Assembly: GCF_003573695.1 (NCBI RefSeq)
Contig: NC_039359.1
Location: 93,549,434 to 93,613,433, forward strand
Length of the DNA stretch: 64,000 nucleotides
Reading direction: 5' to 3'
Source of the DNA: Papaver somniferum
Taxonomy: Eukaryota; Streptophyta; Magnoliopsida; Ranunculales; Papaveraceae
Numbering within the stretch: position 1 is the first letter of the stretch; each line of letters opens with the position of its first letter. Positions 30,951 through 42,935 of the stretch are shown here, one piece after another. Made by a program: the position numbers and the translations under genes. Under the pieces are notes generated by a model. That model was given only the letters and a program-made list of their open reading frames with translations. It was not told the origin of the DNA and searched no databases.

Positions 30951-32494
30951 CAAAACTATCAATACATATGGAATATAAAAAATATATATAAATAAATCTC
31001 CTATTCCACATGCCTAATATTCAACATTACTCGAAATCTTCGTCACTTCCAAGTACTCCAATGATCCCAAAGGTTGTAAGTTTAGTATCATCGTTGTTGA
31101 AAATCCGTAGCTATAACAACGAGAAAACAAGAGTTCTCAATCATTGTTATACAGTGTCATAGTATTATTACACATCGTCAAAGTTCAATTGTATCACAAC
31201 TTTAACAACAATAATATGGTGATATGTCACTCCCCCTTAGTCAATACTCCATCTCACATGGAAACCACTCCCCCTTACATAATGATCCGAAAACCATGAG
31301 TATTTGTAGTGTGAACTACATATTAATTCTCCCCCTTTTTGTCAATAAAATTGGCAAAGGTACAAGAACGGGATCCTAATGAAATTTTCGAAAGAAAAAT
31401 TTCATGACCAAAAGAAAGCATATATCATCTTCTTTAGATGCAATCATAAAGTCGAAGCTAAATGCATTCATCAAGGAGTCTATAAAGATAAAAGATAACC
31501 CGTATAATATTCCACGGCCTCACTCCCCACAAATATTTGGCAATTAAGCACAAGTTCAATTAAGAACTCTCCCCCATAAAATGTCATTCCCGAAAGAACA
31601 ACAAGAGCACCTTAATTTCAAAAAAAGAAAAGAAGGATTTATTTGGACATCACATACATTAAAACCAAAATATTCAATTAAATTAACATAAGAGAACCCA
31701 TGATTAATTTAATCAAACATGCTCAACATAAGTAAACTTATGGAGACTTAAAAATACTTAATTAGATTAATCACACGAAAACCCATAATTAATCTAATCG
31801 AAATACACAACTAAACTAATCACAAAAGTAATCAATTTAATTGGTCATGCTCGACATAAAGTATCACATGGAAAAACAACTATGTCAAAACAATGACTCA
31901 GTCGATAGAGCTCAACATAAGATACCTTATGGAATAACACAGTATGTACACAAAAATTGTGGATCAGAGATCGACCTTATACCGTGGAATAAGCAAGGAC
32001 TCATTCTATTTTCCATCACCATTTGCACAATTGCATTCAATAGACATAATCCTTGAACGCAAAAGATTTTAACCTATTTTCCATCAAAAATTGACATAAT
32101 AGGCTTAACTTTTGTATTTGTCAAAAGTCCATTCATTCTTTTATCAATACATGCATATCAACTCATGAACGACTTTACTTTTGACAAAGTATGGGACAAT
32201 CAAGTTCACGGACATAAACACACATATCCCATAAAAATATTGCAATATATAAAACCATAAAGATTAATACTGCAAAAATTCATCTTCCAAACGATTTTAG
32301 AATTTAAATAAATAAACCTAAAAACATGAAGATGAAAACGTTGGACATAGCTATATGTAATCACAATACTGGATATTCCAAACTCTAGTTATTCTTCCAA
32401 GCAAAACAAGAAAAAAAATTTACTAGGCAAACTCAAACCAACAAGCTAAGAAACTAAGGAAGACTCTAGTGCAATGCCCGAACACGAACTAAGA
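30951..32494. other. Non-coding internal region of element B
   Basis: AT-rich, with runs of 'cccccttagtc / cctccccctta' type (31228-31275, 31320-31340). 31690-31860 repeats 'aattaatctaatc' phrases. No pol domain is seen in any frame. Confidence 0.5.
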
Positions 32495-32899
32495 TCAAAT
32501 AGACGGTTCAGGATCTTCACGAGTCTTGAGGTCTTTGAGCTTATGATTGATACTATCCACAGCATCTTCAGAGTGGATATCTTTATTGAGAAGTTTTTCG
32601 ACATGAGTTTTCATGAGAACAAGGTCCGAATTAACCTTTTTCAACTCAGTTCTTACCATATCAAGACACTTCATAGTATCAACAAGTTGCTGCTTTACAT
32701 CCTCAAATTTTTTGAGAAAATCAAGAACCACTTCAGCTGAAATCTCTTCAACCTCCTCAATGTCCAAGTATGAATCAGGAGATTGAGGAAAATATCCTTC
32801 CACTTCAACAAAGGTTCCCTTCTCTTTATCGAATTCGAAATATACCGCTTTATCAACGAAGTCTTCAGGTAAATCCCAAGAGCAGGATGATGAAGCCAT
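32495..32899 (-). CDS. Small acidic coiled-coil protein, unknown, in element B
   Basis: An intact 134-codon frame starts MASSSCSWDLPEDFVDKAV and ends at 32495. The N-terminal third is acidic with aromatic residues (YFEFDKEKGTFVEVEGYFP). Residues 55-120 form a long amphipathic helix with heptad-like Leu/Val spacing (VVLDFLKKFEDVKQQLVD, MVRTELKKVNSDLVLMK). No signal peptide or membrane segment. It sits where pol would normally be in an LTR element and is on the element's coding strand. A TATA-like TTTATATA lies about 55 bases upstream. I do not recognise the family; an element-encoded accessory protein is possible, as is a captured fragment. Confidence 0.45.
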   Translation of the reverse strand: MASSSCSWDLPEDFVDKAVYFEFDKEKGTFVEVEGYFPQSPDSYLDIEEVEEISAEVVLDFLKKFEDVKQQLVDTMKCLDMVRTELKKVNSDLVLMKTHVEKLLNKDIHSEDAVDSINHKLKDLKTREDPEPSI

Positions 32900-33362
32900 T
32901 GATGATAGAGAGCCTAGAGTGAAATAATTCAACTTAATAGGGTAGGTATATAAACAAGTTTCGAGAGACTTAGGGTTTACAAAATTGGTTTGTGAGAGAA
33001 TCCCAAAACCGTACATATACTCGTAAGAAGAGGGTCCACAAAACTCCTTCCAAAAAGGTTGTTTGTGAGGATTGTTTGTATAGCATCTTGTTGACAGACA
33101 ATGTCCATATTTTTGCTTTTCAAAAGGAACAAGTTTGAAGGCATATAGCCAAAAACTAGAAGCAGAAAAAATCAAAAAGGAATCTTACAAAAAAAAATAC
33201 TCATGTAAAAGTGTTACTTGATAATCCATCTAATAACGATAAGAAATTAGTTAGATAATCAGTGTCCTTTGGTAAAGAGTATACCTAAACATTTCTCACT
33301 TATCTAGGATTTTTTGTAAGTGAGATTTCAACCTTGTGATTACTTAACACAAGTATGAGTCA

Positions 33363-33779
33363 TTAGCTCATTAAATGGACATTGCTTTTGGTTATCCTTT
33401 TCCTTACGAAATGTTGGAAGAAAACCATTATGATGTGAAAGGTAATCATAAATTTCATCCTTACAAAAATATGACTCAGCGAATTGATTCTTACCTGAAG
33501 GAAATCGGCTTCTTCCTGATACCTTGTTACATCAGATGTATTATTAACTCCTCTTTTGAAGATGGAAAGATTCTGATCTTCTCTTAGATTGTTAAGACAT
33601 TTGTTCTGAGTCAGAGCATTTAAGGAACTGATAGAACTGACTTTCCTGGTAGGATACATAGCGTGAGTATTGAAACCATTTGGTTTAGACACATGAAAGT
33701 CAGTTATTCCTTTGAATATTACGTCAAAGGTGGGTTGAAGATGAACAAGGAAATTGTTACTCAACCTAGAGTTTCTCAT
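33363..33779 (-). CDS. Unknown ORF in element B
   Basis: An open frame of 138 codons on the element's strand, with a basic, Asn/Ser-rich N-terminal half (PTRKVSSISSLNALTQNK) and a hydrophobic C-terminal stretch (MITFHIIMVFFQHFV). No family recognised. Uneven composition makes coding uncertain; the C-terminal part may be read-through after a frame break. Confidence 0.3.
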   Translation of the reverse strand: MRNSRLSNNFLVHLQPTFDVIFKGITDFHVSKPNGFNTHAMYPTRKVSSISSLNALTQNKCLNNLREDQNLSIFKRGVNNTSDVTRYQEEADFLQVRINSLSHIFVRMKFMITFHIIMVFFQHFVRKRITKSNVHLMS

Positions 33780-33941
33780 TTTCCTGACCGGTCCTTTTGA
33801 ATCATAAAAAGGACAGACTTACTAAATGTTAGAAAGTACTATCTTAACACTCTATGAAGATTTCCTTCTTTCATGTGATGTGCACCATTTTTGAAAAGAG
33901 GATATAGGCACATCTTTTCCACAAGAAAAGGACACTGAATT

Positions 33942-34400
33942 TTATTCTGGATCTTCCTCAGTCACAGTAGATGATGAAGATGGTCTATATGACTTTATGA
34001 AACATCCTTGAATTGAGAGTTTGTTCAAGCGATGTTTGACTTCCAAGATATCCCTTTCAAGACTTTCCTTAAGAAGAGATAAAGGCAAAGCTTCAGAGTT
34101 TTTGGAATTGTAGTCTCTTATTTCTCCAAGAAGAATTGTGACATGTTGTTTCAACCGATCAGCTTGAACTTTAACATAATTTAACATCAGTTCACTCTCT
34201 TTAGCTATTTCCCGTTTATTTATAGAGATAGACTCTTTTGAAAGGTAATCGGGATTACGTATGTCAGTGTTTGTCTGTCTCGTCAGAACACAAGGTTCGA
34301 CTATATTCGAGATTGAAGAACCTTTCTCTTTAGTAGAATTAGACGAGGCAGAACTTTTATTTCTGGTGACGCGTTTATCAGAGATAGTACTCTTGTCCAT
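33942..34400 (-). CDS. Unknown coiled-coil ORF at the gag position of element B
   Basis: The start at 34400 lies 67 bases inside the LTR and reads MDKSTISDKRVTRNK. Element E's gag starts MDRSAISIN at the same distance after a homologous leader. After those first residues the two diverge: B's product is Ser/Lys-rich, then has a predicted helix (ELMLNYVKVQADRLKQHV, LERDILEVKHRLNKL), and ends TEEDPE. There is no knuckle and no UBN2 pattern. It is 152 residues and intact. It may be a replacement of gag by another sequence while the start context was kept. Function unknown. Confidence 0.5.
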   Translation of the reverse strand: MDKSTISDKRVTRNKSSASSNSTKEKGSSISNIVEPCVLTRQTNTDIRNPDYLSKESISINKREIAKESELMLNYVKVQADRLKQHVTILLGEIRDYNSKNSEALPLSLLKESLERDILEVKHRLNKLSIQGCFIKSYRPSSSSTVTEEDPE

Positions 34401-34448
34401 AGAGTTAGACCGCTACAAACACAGACTTGTAAGGTCTTAAACGTGTTT

Positions 34449-34466
34449 GCCTGCTCTAATACCAAT
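34449..34466 (-). promoter_or_regulatory. Primer-binding site of element B
   Basis: The reverse strand reads TTGGTATTAGAGCAGGC two bases from the 5' LTR, complementary to the 3' end of initiator tRNA-Met with one mismatch to the usual TGGTATCAGAGC. Confidence 0.8.
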
Positions 34467-34991
34467 TGAAAAAGCGGGGGTCTAACAACCACACCCAATC
34501 TTTCTCTTAGCAATCTGTATGGAAAAACTCCTATATACTTTCTAGAGAATAAACTAGACAGTCAGATTCAATCTAGATAAAAGTACATCAAAGACTTTAT
34601 ATCTCAATCTCTCGATTTGATCTATACTCAAGCAAATATAAATATGCGAGTCTTTATCAAAGAGATATAACTTGGATGGTACCAAAGACCAATATCCAAG
34701 TGTCAATCAATTTAAATCAACAACCAAAAGGTAGGATATTCTAATTGATTGAACAACGCACAACCTGTGATATTTCAATTATATAACAAAATATAATGCG
34801 GAAAAGAAATAACACAGACACCATAATTTTGTTAACGAGGAAACCGCAAATGCAGAAAAACCCCGGGACCTAGTCCAGATTGAACACACATTGTATTAAG
34901 CCGCTACAAACACTATCCTACTCCAAACTAACTTCGGTCTGGACTGTAGTTGAAACCCAACCAATCTCACACTGATCCAAGGTACAGTTTT
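34467..34991 (-). repeat. 5' LTR of element B, inner piece
   Basis: Homologous to 28588-29093, breaking off at 'ccaaggtacag'. The outer piece resumes at 47508. Between them lie D and C, and about 190 LTR bases are missing. Confidence 0.88.
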
Positions 34992-36853
34992 TAGAGCATT
35001 GCTCTGTTGAACCCACCAAGCGTTGGTATGTCAAGTTTGGTTGTCATATTTTAGTGAATCAAAACTCATGTTGAGAGTCTCTTGATTATGTACTAGAGTT
35101 AAACATCGTATAGGTTAGCTTGAAAGTATTAGGATATGAGACATTACAAGTATTGCGAAGTCTTGAAGATGTGAAGAAGCAAGGATCTACAATGACAACA
35201 ATCATCCTTCCACTTGAGGTTAGTGATATTTGACTTGAACTGTTTCATTCCCTAACGTATCTTTCAAGTCGTGCATATTGAAAACATAACTGCGAAGCAT
35301 ATATGAACTCTAGATAGACATAGTATTAAGGAATACAATACGAGGTTTATTGCTTAACCATTAAACTTTGTAGATAAGACATCGCCGTAATCATTTGAAT
35401 GCTATTGTGATTATGTATGGGTATGAGGTGAGGATTTCATCCTAGGGAACAATGTTTACATGTTTTCTAAGGAAGTAAGTTCATAAACTTTTTTGTGAAC
35501 CGAAAAGGAAATTGTCAGGAGTTATCGGTTTAGTTATTCATTGCATATATTATGAACAACCAATATGTGTGATAGAGTATAACCGCTCATAACTTATTGT
35601 GTTCTTGGTATAACTATTCACAAAGTCCTGACTTATGTATTGGTATAACTTTTATTAGTAAAACCAATCTTAAGTAATCACCTGTGGTATGATCGGATTA
35701 TGTCTGACCTTGGGAAAAGGGAACCGATCCTAGTAAGGGAAAGGGAACCGATCCTTGTAAGGTAAAGGGAACCGATCCTAGTAAGGGAAAGGTAAACGAT
35801 CCTTCTAAGGGGTGCAGTACATCAAGGCGAACCGATTCTTGTATCGGGTGCAGCAAGGTTTGTAGCAGAAAGGGAAACCGATCCTATGGACATGTGCAAC
35901 ACATATAAGTTAGATACCATATATATGTGGGGAACCGATCCTAGTACCTAGTCAATCAAATCTTTGGGAAGCTAGTGTGACTATACGTAGTACTCACATG
36001 GAGGTAGAACTGAAACTTGTTTTGGTAGAACCGTTAAACCCATGATTGTGATTGAATGTTGGTTTGATCAATCACATAGTTCTTGAAAGTCATATGAACA
36101 AATTCTAAACTTGTTTGGAAGTGTGGCAAATCGGTTTCAAGGTTGTAAGCGTGAAAGAGAAGTTACAAAGTAAAGATGTCGACAAAATTTGAACACGTGC
36201 TGTGAATGTTTATTTCTATAATTGTTCAAAGATATTCCTTAACGGATAAGGGAAGAGAATCCCAGGATCGAAACATAAGTAAGTTAAGAATATTTTAATT
36301 AAGGTTATTAATTTCATTTTGTAGGCAAATTACAGAATTAGTAATGTGCATTTACTAATTAGATTTTCCAAGAGATTTCGATCGTTATTTTTGGACAGAG
36401 CATTTCTAGGAATTATGGAAACCGAATTTGTGCTTTAATGAATATCTTGAGAATATTTTCGGTTTTGGAAATTCCTTGGTGTCTAAACTTCCTTGTTTAT
36501 AAATACACGAAGTTTGGCTTTCTAGCAAACTAATCCTTCGTAACAACAGATTTACTCTTTTGTTGTTATTATTGGTGTAGCCGCCTATCGGAGAGGAGAG
36601 CAATCTAATTAGGTGAAATATCTTACGGCCACTCAGTTTAAAGTCTTCTTTGGGATTGAGAAGCTCTAGCGCGACCCGTTGGTGGGAAACTAGATAATTG
36701 CGGTTTATCTTTGTTTTCGATTGATTTGATTGACTAATAGTGGTTGAAATCTGATTGCACCTAGTTTGTTTATTCTTGAGAATCTTCTCTTCTAATATAA
36801 GATTCACTCAAACTAGTTCATAGTTTCCACGGGGATCTTTAAACTGTTGTTAG
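34992..36853 (+). repeat. LTR fragment D of another long-LTR family
   Basis: Begins TTTTAGAGCATTGCTCTG, close to the B/E terminal signature, in the opposite orientation to B. It has no coding capacity. It runs to about 36853, where the Athila LTR takes over at a truncated position, so D has lost its right end. Solo LTR or a truncated element; both remain possible. 36480-36680 ('ttgttgttattattggtgtag' and following) looks like the U5 side of such LTRs. Confidence 0.6.
35716..35811 (+). repeat. Four 24-bp tandem repeats in fragment D
   Basis: Units AAAGGGAACCGATCCTAGTAAGG(G/T) start at 35716, 35740, 35764 and 35788; the last is the most diverged. Looser copies of 'gaaccgatcct' continue to 35945. 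Confidence 0.92.
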
Positions 36854-38273
36854 TTCGAAAAGTTGACGGAAAGCACCCGGAGGACACTTGCTATTCGGAC
36901 CCCCGGCTTGGATAAGGGGCAACCCCTGGACACCCCTTAAGGCAGCTATTAAAGGCACCCCTACTCTGAATAGGGGGCGTCCTTTCTTCTTCATGGTTTC
37001 AAATTCAAAAAATTGGCGGGAAAAATTTGGCAGTTTTGGCAATCGTGATTTGGAAGAGTTTGAGGTCGATTAAACCTCTGATTTTCATAGGATAGACTCC
37101 TTATGGGTCTAGGAATCTGATATGGGTGTTTAAATCGATTAGACTGGGCTCACTCGACGTATTTTTATCACAACAGAAATATAAGGAAAGTCACGTGTGT
37201 GACCTGTTTTAGGGAATTTTAGAGAGATTAAAGTGTTGTAAACCTTCCCAAAGATTTGTATCTATCTAAGAAAGAGTTTAGAATAAAAAGGAAAGCTCAG
37301 AAACGCGTAGAAATTCTAAAACAAGAAATTGCCGCAACTTTGCCGTGAAGAGAAGTAAAGAGATTTGGGAGAGATTTAATCGGTATTTTTGATATAAATA
37401 GATGTCTTGGGTCATATAGAAGATGTGTCGAGAGTTTGGGAACCTAAGGAGAGCCAGAGAAGAAGAAATCAAATCTTTACCAAACTTTGTTTCTGCTGCT
37501 GCTGCTAAAGAGGAAGAACGCGAAGAACATTGATGCACGGGAAACAGTCGCAGAACAGTGTCGTTGTTTAACAGCTGAAGAACATTAAGCTGTGCAGGAC
37601 AGTCGTATTCTAGGGTCTTAAAATCAGCAACAAAGCAACAGTATTTACAACAGTTTTCTGTAACAGTTCCATTGTAACAGCTGTTTTGCAACACCAATAC
37701 ACTGTTGCAAACAGTCTGTGTTATTACTTTTCACTCTTTTAATCATCTTTTGAGCAACAAACACATATTTTGAGATCATGATTAATATGAGGAGCTAAAC
37801 CCCATTGCTGAGGCGATAGAGGGGGCTATTTTTCCAACAAAAAGTGGTATATTCTATTTTATCTTTTTATTTGCAATAATTATATGATTATTTTCCTTGA
37901 ACTATTATTGAACATGATTTTGATTTGAGTGATTGTGATTTATTTTGATGGAGTATGCTTAGTTTTAAGACTTTTGCTGCTTCATACTTGGTATTTACAA
38001 TTATTACTTTTGAAAATCTACTTGTTGCAATATTTTAGAATCAAATTAAACGAGAAAATTGCATAAAAAATAAGTATTGGTTTAATCACTTTGAACTTGG
38101 AAAATAGTGGAATCTTAGCCTCAGTGTTTCTTTTAATATTGATATCATCTTTGATTGAGTTTGCTAAAAATTTTAGTGAGTTTTTTATTTTAATATTAGA
38201 ATTTAAGTCTAATTAATATCCTTCACAAGTCTGAGAATCGAACCACTTTTACCACTATCTACAAATCACATCA
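36854..38273 (+). repeat. 5' LTR of element C, left-truncated (1420 bp)
   Basis: Matches 46070-47507 with few changes. The first 130 or so bases of the LTR (present at 45940-46070) are absent. It contains a 'ctgctgctgctg' triplet run (37491-37505) and ends ACAAATCACATCA, directly before the primer site. Confidence 0.88.
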
Positions 38274-39218
38274 ATTTTTGGCACCGCCGACGCGGACTTG
38301 TTTTTAGGATTTTAGATTTTTTTTATTTTTTTATTTTTTTTCGTCTTTTTTTATGTTTTTGGGTATTTATCTTGTGTCTACAGGTTCTGGATCATAAAGA
38401 AAATTGAGCCAAGGAGTTTGGTGATTTCATAAAGAGTTGGAGCTAAAGATCAAAGCAAAAAGAACAGAAAAGAAGACAATTTTATTTTAGACAATTTTAG
38501 TTTAGGGTTTGTTTATTTTATTTAAAAAAAAACTGTATTAGGGTTTATTATTTTTGTAATTTTTCTTTATTTTTTTGGACTTTTGGACTTTGGGACATTA
38601 TTTTTTTTATTACCCTACGGAAGGGTACTTTAAATATAAACTGTTTGCAGAGAAGGAGGACAATTACGATATTGTCTCTGCACGTTGGGTTCGTACAGTA
38701 GACATCGGAGTCAGTGGCTCGAGTCGACTGCAACCTATTCATCCCCCGTCTGGAACGGGAGGTAAGATTCTAAACACTCGCGAATCCCCTGTCAGCGAGT
38801 TACTGGAGTCCTTCGTATGCATATATGTTGAGGACTGAATACGGACATTTATTTTTCTAGTAAAGGGCAAGGCCTGGCCATACAAGATAAGGGTTCGGAT
38901 TTCATCACCGTTCTCTTCTTGCCCGCTTTAGGAACACGTAACCTACGCGAACCTAAGCCTAAAATTTTGACTAGAACGAGACCGATAGGGTAACGAGCTT
39001 AACAGGAAAGTCATTCGAAAAATATTGGTTACTGCGCCGCCTTGTAATACCGATGAGGCCTTGGGTATCAAAGCTCCACCGAGCTTCCCTCGCCTCTATT
39101 CAACTTACGTTAACTCGGATTGATTCCAGAGGGGTTTGCTTAAATTGTAACGAATTCTCGTTCGAAGGATTAGAAGCTGGTCTAGAAAAAATCTAAGTGG
39201 AGCCATCATGCTTTTTGT
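38274..39218 (+). other. Leader region of element C
   Basis: Starts with a primer-binding site (TTTTTGGCACCGCCGACGCGG, 38275-38295, one of the TGGCGCCG family used by Athila elements). A T-rich segment follows, then 38640-38840 with a short open frame of unknown meaning. No recognisable domain. Confidence 0.6.
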
Positions 39219-39302
39219 TTGCTAGAAATCAAGAGGTTTGATTTGGTTGAGTCGGCCTTGATCTGTGTTTGCTTACCCTTCCAATCTAGAAAATTCTATT
39301 GT

Positions 39303-40472
39303 ATGCCTGAACATAAAATAGACGCACTAGGTAGATTTGTTAAAGAGAAACCTAGTAGTTTGAAGCGTCTCGATTACCTTAATCTAGAAAGTCCGACTTT
39401 TGAAGAGTCTGTTTTTGAACGTCCTTTGACTCAGGAGAGAATCCCTGTTGCTCCGACAGCGGCAGGAATGGCAACTTTGAAAGCTTTGTTGAATCCAAAT
39501 AGAAATACTCGTCCTTCGTGTATTAAGTTAGCTGAAACGGAGGCACCCTATGAACTGAAACCTGGGACCTTACAGATGCTCCCAATCATTTTAGGAAAAG
39601 AAAATGAAAACCCTTATTACCATGTTAGGGATTTTGAGGAAATTTGTATTACTCTAAGAATTAGAGGCTTAGATGATGATGCTTTCAAACTTAGGTTATT
39701 CCCATTTTCCCTGAAAGATAAGACCAAGTCATGGTTGTATAGTTTGGACTCCGAGTCAATTGAGACATATGAACAACTTACATCTGCCTTTTTCAATAAG
39801 TTTTTCCCTAGGCACAAAACATCGTTTATTAGGACGCAAATATGCACATTTTCACAACAAGAGGGAGAATCTTTATATAGGTATTTGGAAAGGTTCAATG
39901 ATTTATTATCCCAGTGTCCTCATCATGGTTTAGAAAAGGTTAGGCTAGTTCAGATCCTTTATGAGGGTTTAGATTACTCCACAACGACCATGGTTGAGTC
40001 TCTATGCACTAGTGGATTTGAAAACCAAACTGTTGATGCGGCGATGGAATTTTTTAATGAAATCGCCGGAAAAACCCAGCAATGGGAAAATAGTAGGGAA
40101 CCCCAGGAAACAATTCTTTTAAGTAGAGGAAACGTTAATAGGGTAGAAGGAGGCTATGAATCATATGTCAAAATTATTTCTATAGCAAAAAGGTTAGAAG
40201 CCTTAGAAGTGGGCCAGACTAGTGGTAGAGTCGAGCATTTTTGGGAAGGCCAGAATATTGAAGAGCAGGCCAATGCTCTTTATAATAACACTAGATTTGA
40301 TAACCGTCAAAAGATTGACCCATATTCAGAAACCTATAATCCTGGTTGGAGAAACCATTCGAACCTTTCGTGGTCTAAGGGCCAAAGTCAAGGTCAGTTT
40401 ATTAATTCTAATGCTCCCCCAGGTTTTGGCTATAATAAGAATCCTTCAGGACAAGCTCAGTTTCAGAATTAG
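39303..40472 (+). pseudogene. Athila gag of element C
   Basis: The frame from MPEHKIDALGRF runs to a TAG at 40472. The gag domain holds HVRDFEEICITLRIRG, LRLFPFSLKDKTKSWLYSL, FNKFFPRHKTSFIRTQI and EGESLYRYLERFNDLLSQCPHHGL (in pieces, 39620-39930), the standard order for Athila/Tat gags. An Asn/Gly/Gln-rich C-terminal region follows. An earlier in-frame ATG at 39219 is possible; I prefer 39303 because homologous gags begin close to the acidic/basic 'PEHKID' type start. The TAG is probably a former CAG, since the same frame continues (40473-41984). Confidence 0.85.
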
Positions 40473-40511
40473 TCAGATAAGAAAATCCTAAGTTTAGAGG
40501 AATCTCTCGTC

Positions 40512-41984
40512 TTGTTAACTCAGCAAACTGCAAAATTTCTGTTATCCATAGAACAGAGTCTACAAGCTAGTAACAGGATAGGACAAGAAAATAGTCAGGC
40601 TATTTCCGAGTTAAAAACCCAGGTTGGTCTGATAAGTGATTCTTTGAGAGAAAAAGGTAAGTTTCCTAGTCAAACACAACCCAACTCCATAGGAGTTCAT
40701 GAATTAGGTGCAAAACCATCGAATCAATTGAATGCTGTTAGAACCCTTAGAAGTGGTAGAGTGGTAGACAATAAGGTAACCATTCCCGATAGTGAACATA
40801 CTGTAGTTCACCCCTCAGGATCTCACCTCTCAGGACCAGTAGCTGAAGAGACTGATAAAGTTTCTGATGATGTGAATTCGGTTCCTGAAAGGTCTGATTT
40901 TAGGCCTAGAGCCCCATTTCCTCAGCTATTAGTACCAACAAAGAAGGAATCGAACTTTAATGAAATAGTGGAGGTTTTTAAGCAAGTTACCATAAACCTT
41001 CCCTTATTAGATGCAATTAGGCAAATTCCTGCTTATGCCAAGTTCCTTAAGGATATGTGTACGCGAAACCGAAAACTTAGCGTCCACAAGAAAGCCTTTT
41101 TAGCTAGTCACGTAAGTTCAATCTTTCGGAACACCAAAACTCCAAAGTACAAAGACACGGGTTCTCCTACCATTGCTTGCACAATAGGTAAATTCCGGGT
41201 AGAAAAAGCTTTACTTGACTTAGGAGCCAGTGTGAACTTACTGCCAATCTATGTATACTTACATCTAGGACTTGGTGAAATGAAACCTACTCAGATGACA
41301 CTGCAGTTAGCTAATAGGTCTGTTAAAATCCCTCGAGGTGTCATCGAGGATGTTCTTATTGAGGTCGAAAAGTTTATTTATCCAGTGGATCTCGTGGTCC
41401 TAGATACCCAATCTGTCCCTGACCTAGAGAACCAGATACCTGTGATTTTAGGTCGCCCATTTTTAGCTACGTCTAATGCGATCATTAACTGTCGAAATGG
41501 TGTGATGAGTTTATCTTTTGGTAATATGACTATGGAGATGAACATTCTTAATGTCAGTAAGCAACCTCATGAGATAGATGACACATGTGTTGAGGAGGTG
41601 AACATGATAAAAGCGTTAGTTCAGGATTCATTACCAAACATCTTGTCTGAAGACCCATTAGAAAGTTGTCTATCCCATTTTGGTTTAGATTTTGACGACG
41701 ATGGCACTATTGAACAGGTGAATGCTCTATTAGATTCTACCCATGTGTTAGACGCTGATAGATTGAAAGCTAGGTTCGAACCATTACCAGTTTCTGAGAC
41801 TACCCTAATTCCTTCTTTAGAAGAGCCCCCAAAGTTGGACCTTAAACCACTAACCGATACCCTAAAGTATGTGTTTTTAGGCCCATTTGAGATTTTACAT
41901 GTGATTGTAGCTTCCGATTTGGATAGTGATCAGGAAAGTAGGCTAGTAAATGTACTTCAAGACAATAAGGAAGCTTTAGGGTGA
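40512..41984 (+). pseudogene. Gag C-terminus and protease of element C
   Basis: Continues in frame from gag after the TAG. A coiled-coil Gln/Leu segment is followed by an acidic linker (to 40900). The conserved pre-protease block FKQVTINLPLLDAIRQIPAYAKFLKD is at 40978-41055. The aspartic protease has the ALLDLGASVNLLP active site (about 41207-41245) and VILGRPFLATSNA (41441-41480). It ends at a TGA (41984) that replaces Trp before TIADIKGISP. The protease would cut the polyprotein. Confidence 0.87.
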
Positions 41985-42935
41985 ACTATAGCAGACATTA
42001 AGGGTATAAGTCCTACTGTGTGTATGCATCAGATTCATTTAGAGGAAGACTCCAAACCTTCTAGGGAGATGCAACGTCGACTGAACCCTAACATGAAAGA
42101 GGTAGTTCGAAAAGAGGTGCTTAAGTTGTTAGATGCGGGTATTATTTACCCAATTTCAGACAGTAAGTGGGTCAGCCCTGTTCAGGTTGTCCCCAAGAAA
42201 TCATGTATCATTGTAGTCCAGAATGATAATAATGAATTAATCCCAACTCGAGTGACCACGGGATGGCGTGTGTGTATTGACTATAGGAAATTGAAAAAGG
42301 TCACAAGGAAGGATCACTTTCCCCTTCCTTTTATTGACCAAATGCTAGAGCGATTAGCTGGACATAGTCACTATTGCTTCTTAGATGGCTACTCCAGTTA
42401 TAATCAGATCGTTATTGCCCCAGAAGACCAAGAGAAAACCACTTTTACCTGTCCCTTTGGTACCTTTGCGTATAGACGCATGCCTTTCGGGCTATGTAAT
42501 GCCCCTGCAACTTTTCAGCGTTGTATGATGAGCATATTTTCTGATATGGTAGAACGGTTCTTAGAGGTATTTATGGATAATTTTTCAGTGTTTAGTTCAT
42601 CTTTCAATGAGTGCTTGCATCATTTGACATTAGTGTTGACTAGGTGTAAGGAAAAAAATTTAGTGCTTAATTGGGAAAAATGCCATTTCATGGTTAAATC
42701 AGGAATTGTGTTAGGGCACATCGTCTCTTCAAAGGGTATAGAGGTAGACAAATCCAAAGTTGACCTTATTAAGACTTGACAGGTCCCAAAAACCGTAAAA
42801 GATATTAGGTCATTCCTAGGGCATGCAGGTTTTTACCGTCGATTCATTAAGGATTTTAGCTTGATTTCTAGACCTCTTTGAAATTTGCTTGCAAAAGATG
42901 TTAAGTTTGTCTTTGATGATGCTTGTTTATAGGCT
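41985..42935 (+). pseudogene. Reverse transcriptase of element C (altered catalytic box)
   Basis: HQIHLEEDSKPSREMQRRLNP, KWVSPVQVVPKKS, WRVCIDYRKLKKVTRKDHFPLPFIDQMLERL, FPFGLCNAPATFQRCM (as MPFGLCNAP) and KCHFMV are all in place. The catalytic box, normally F/YMDD, reads FMDN (42570-42581): the second Asp is Asn. Three more stops follow, at 42777 (former Trp), near 42880, and near 42931 (former Gln). The DYRKL and DD-box pattern identifies the family; this copy cannot make DNA. Confidence 0.9.

Noticed and set aside
38548..38838. Small ORFs in the leader of element C
   Set aside because: Overlapping on both strands without recognisable domain; the leader of Athila elements is normally non-coding.
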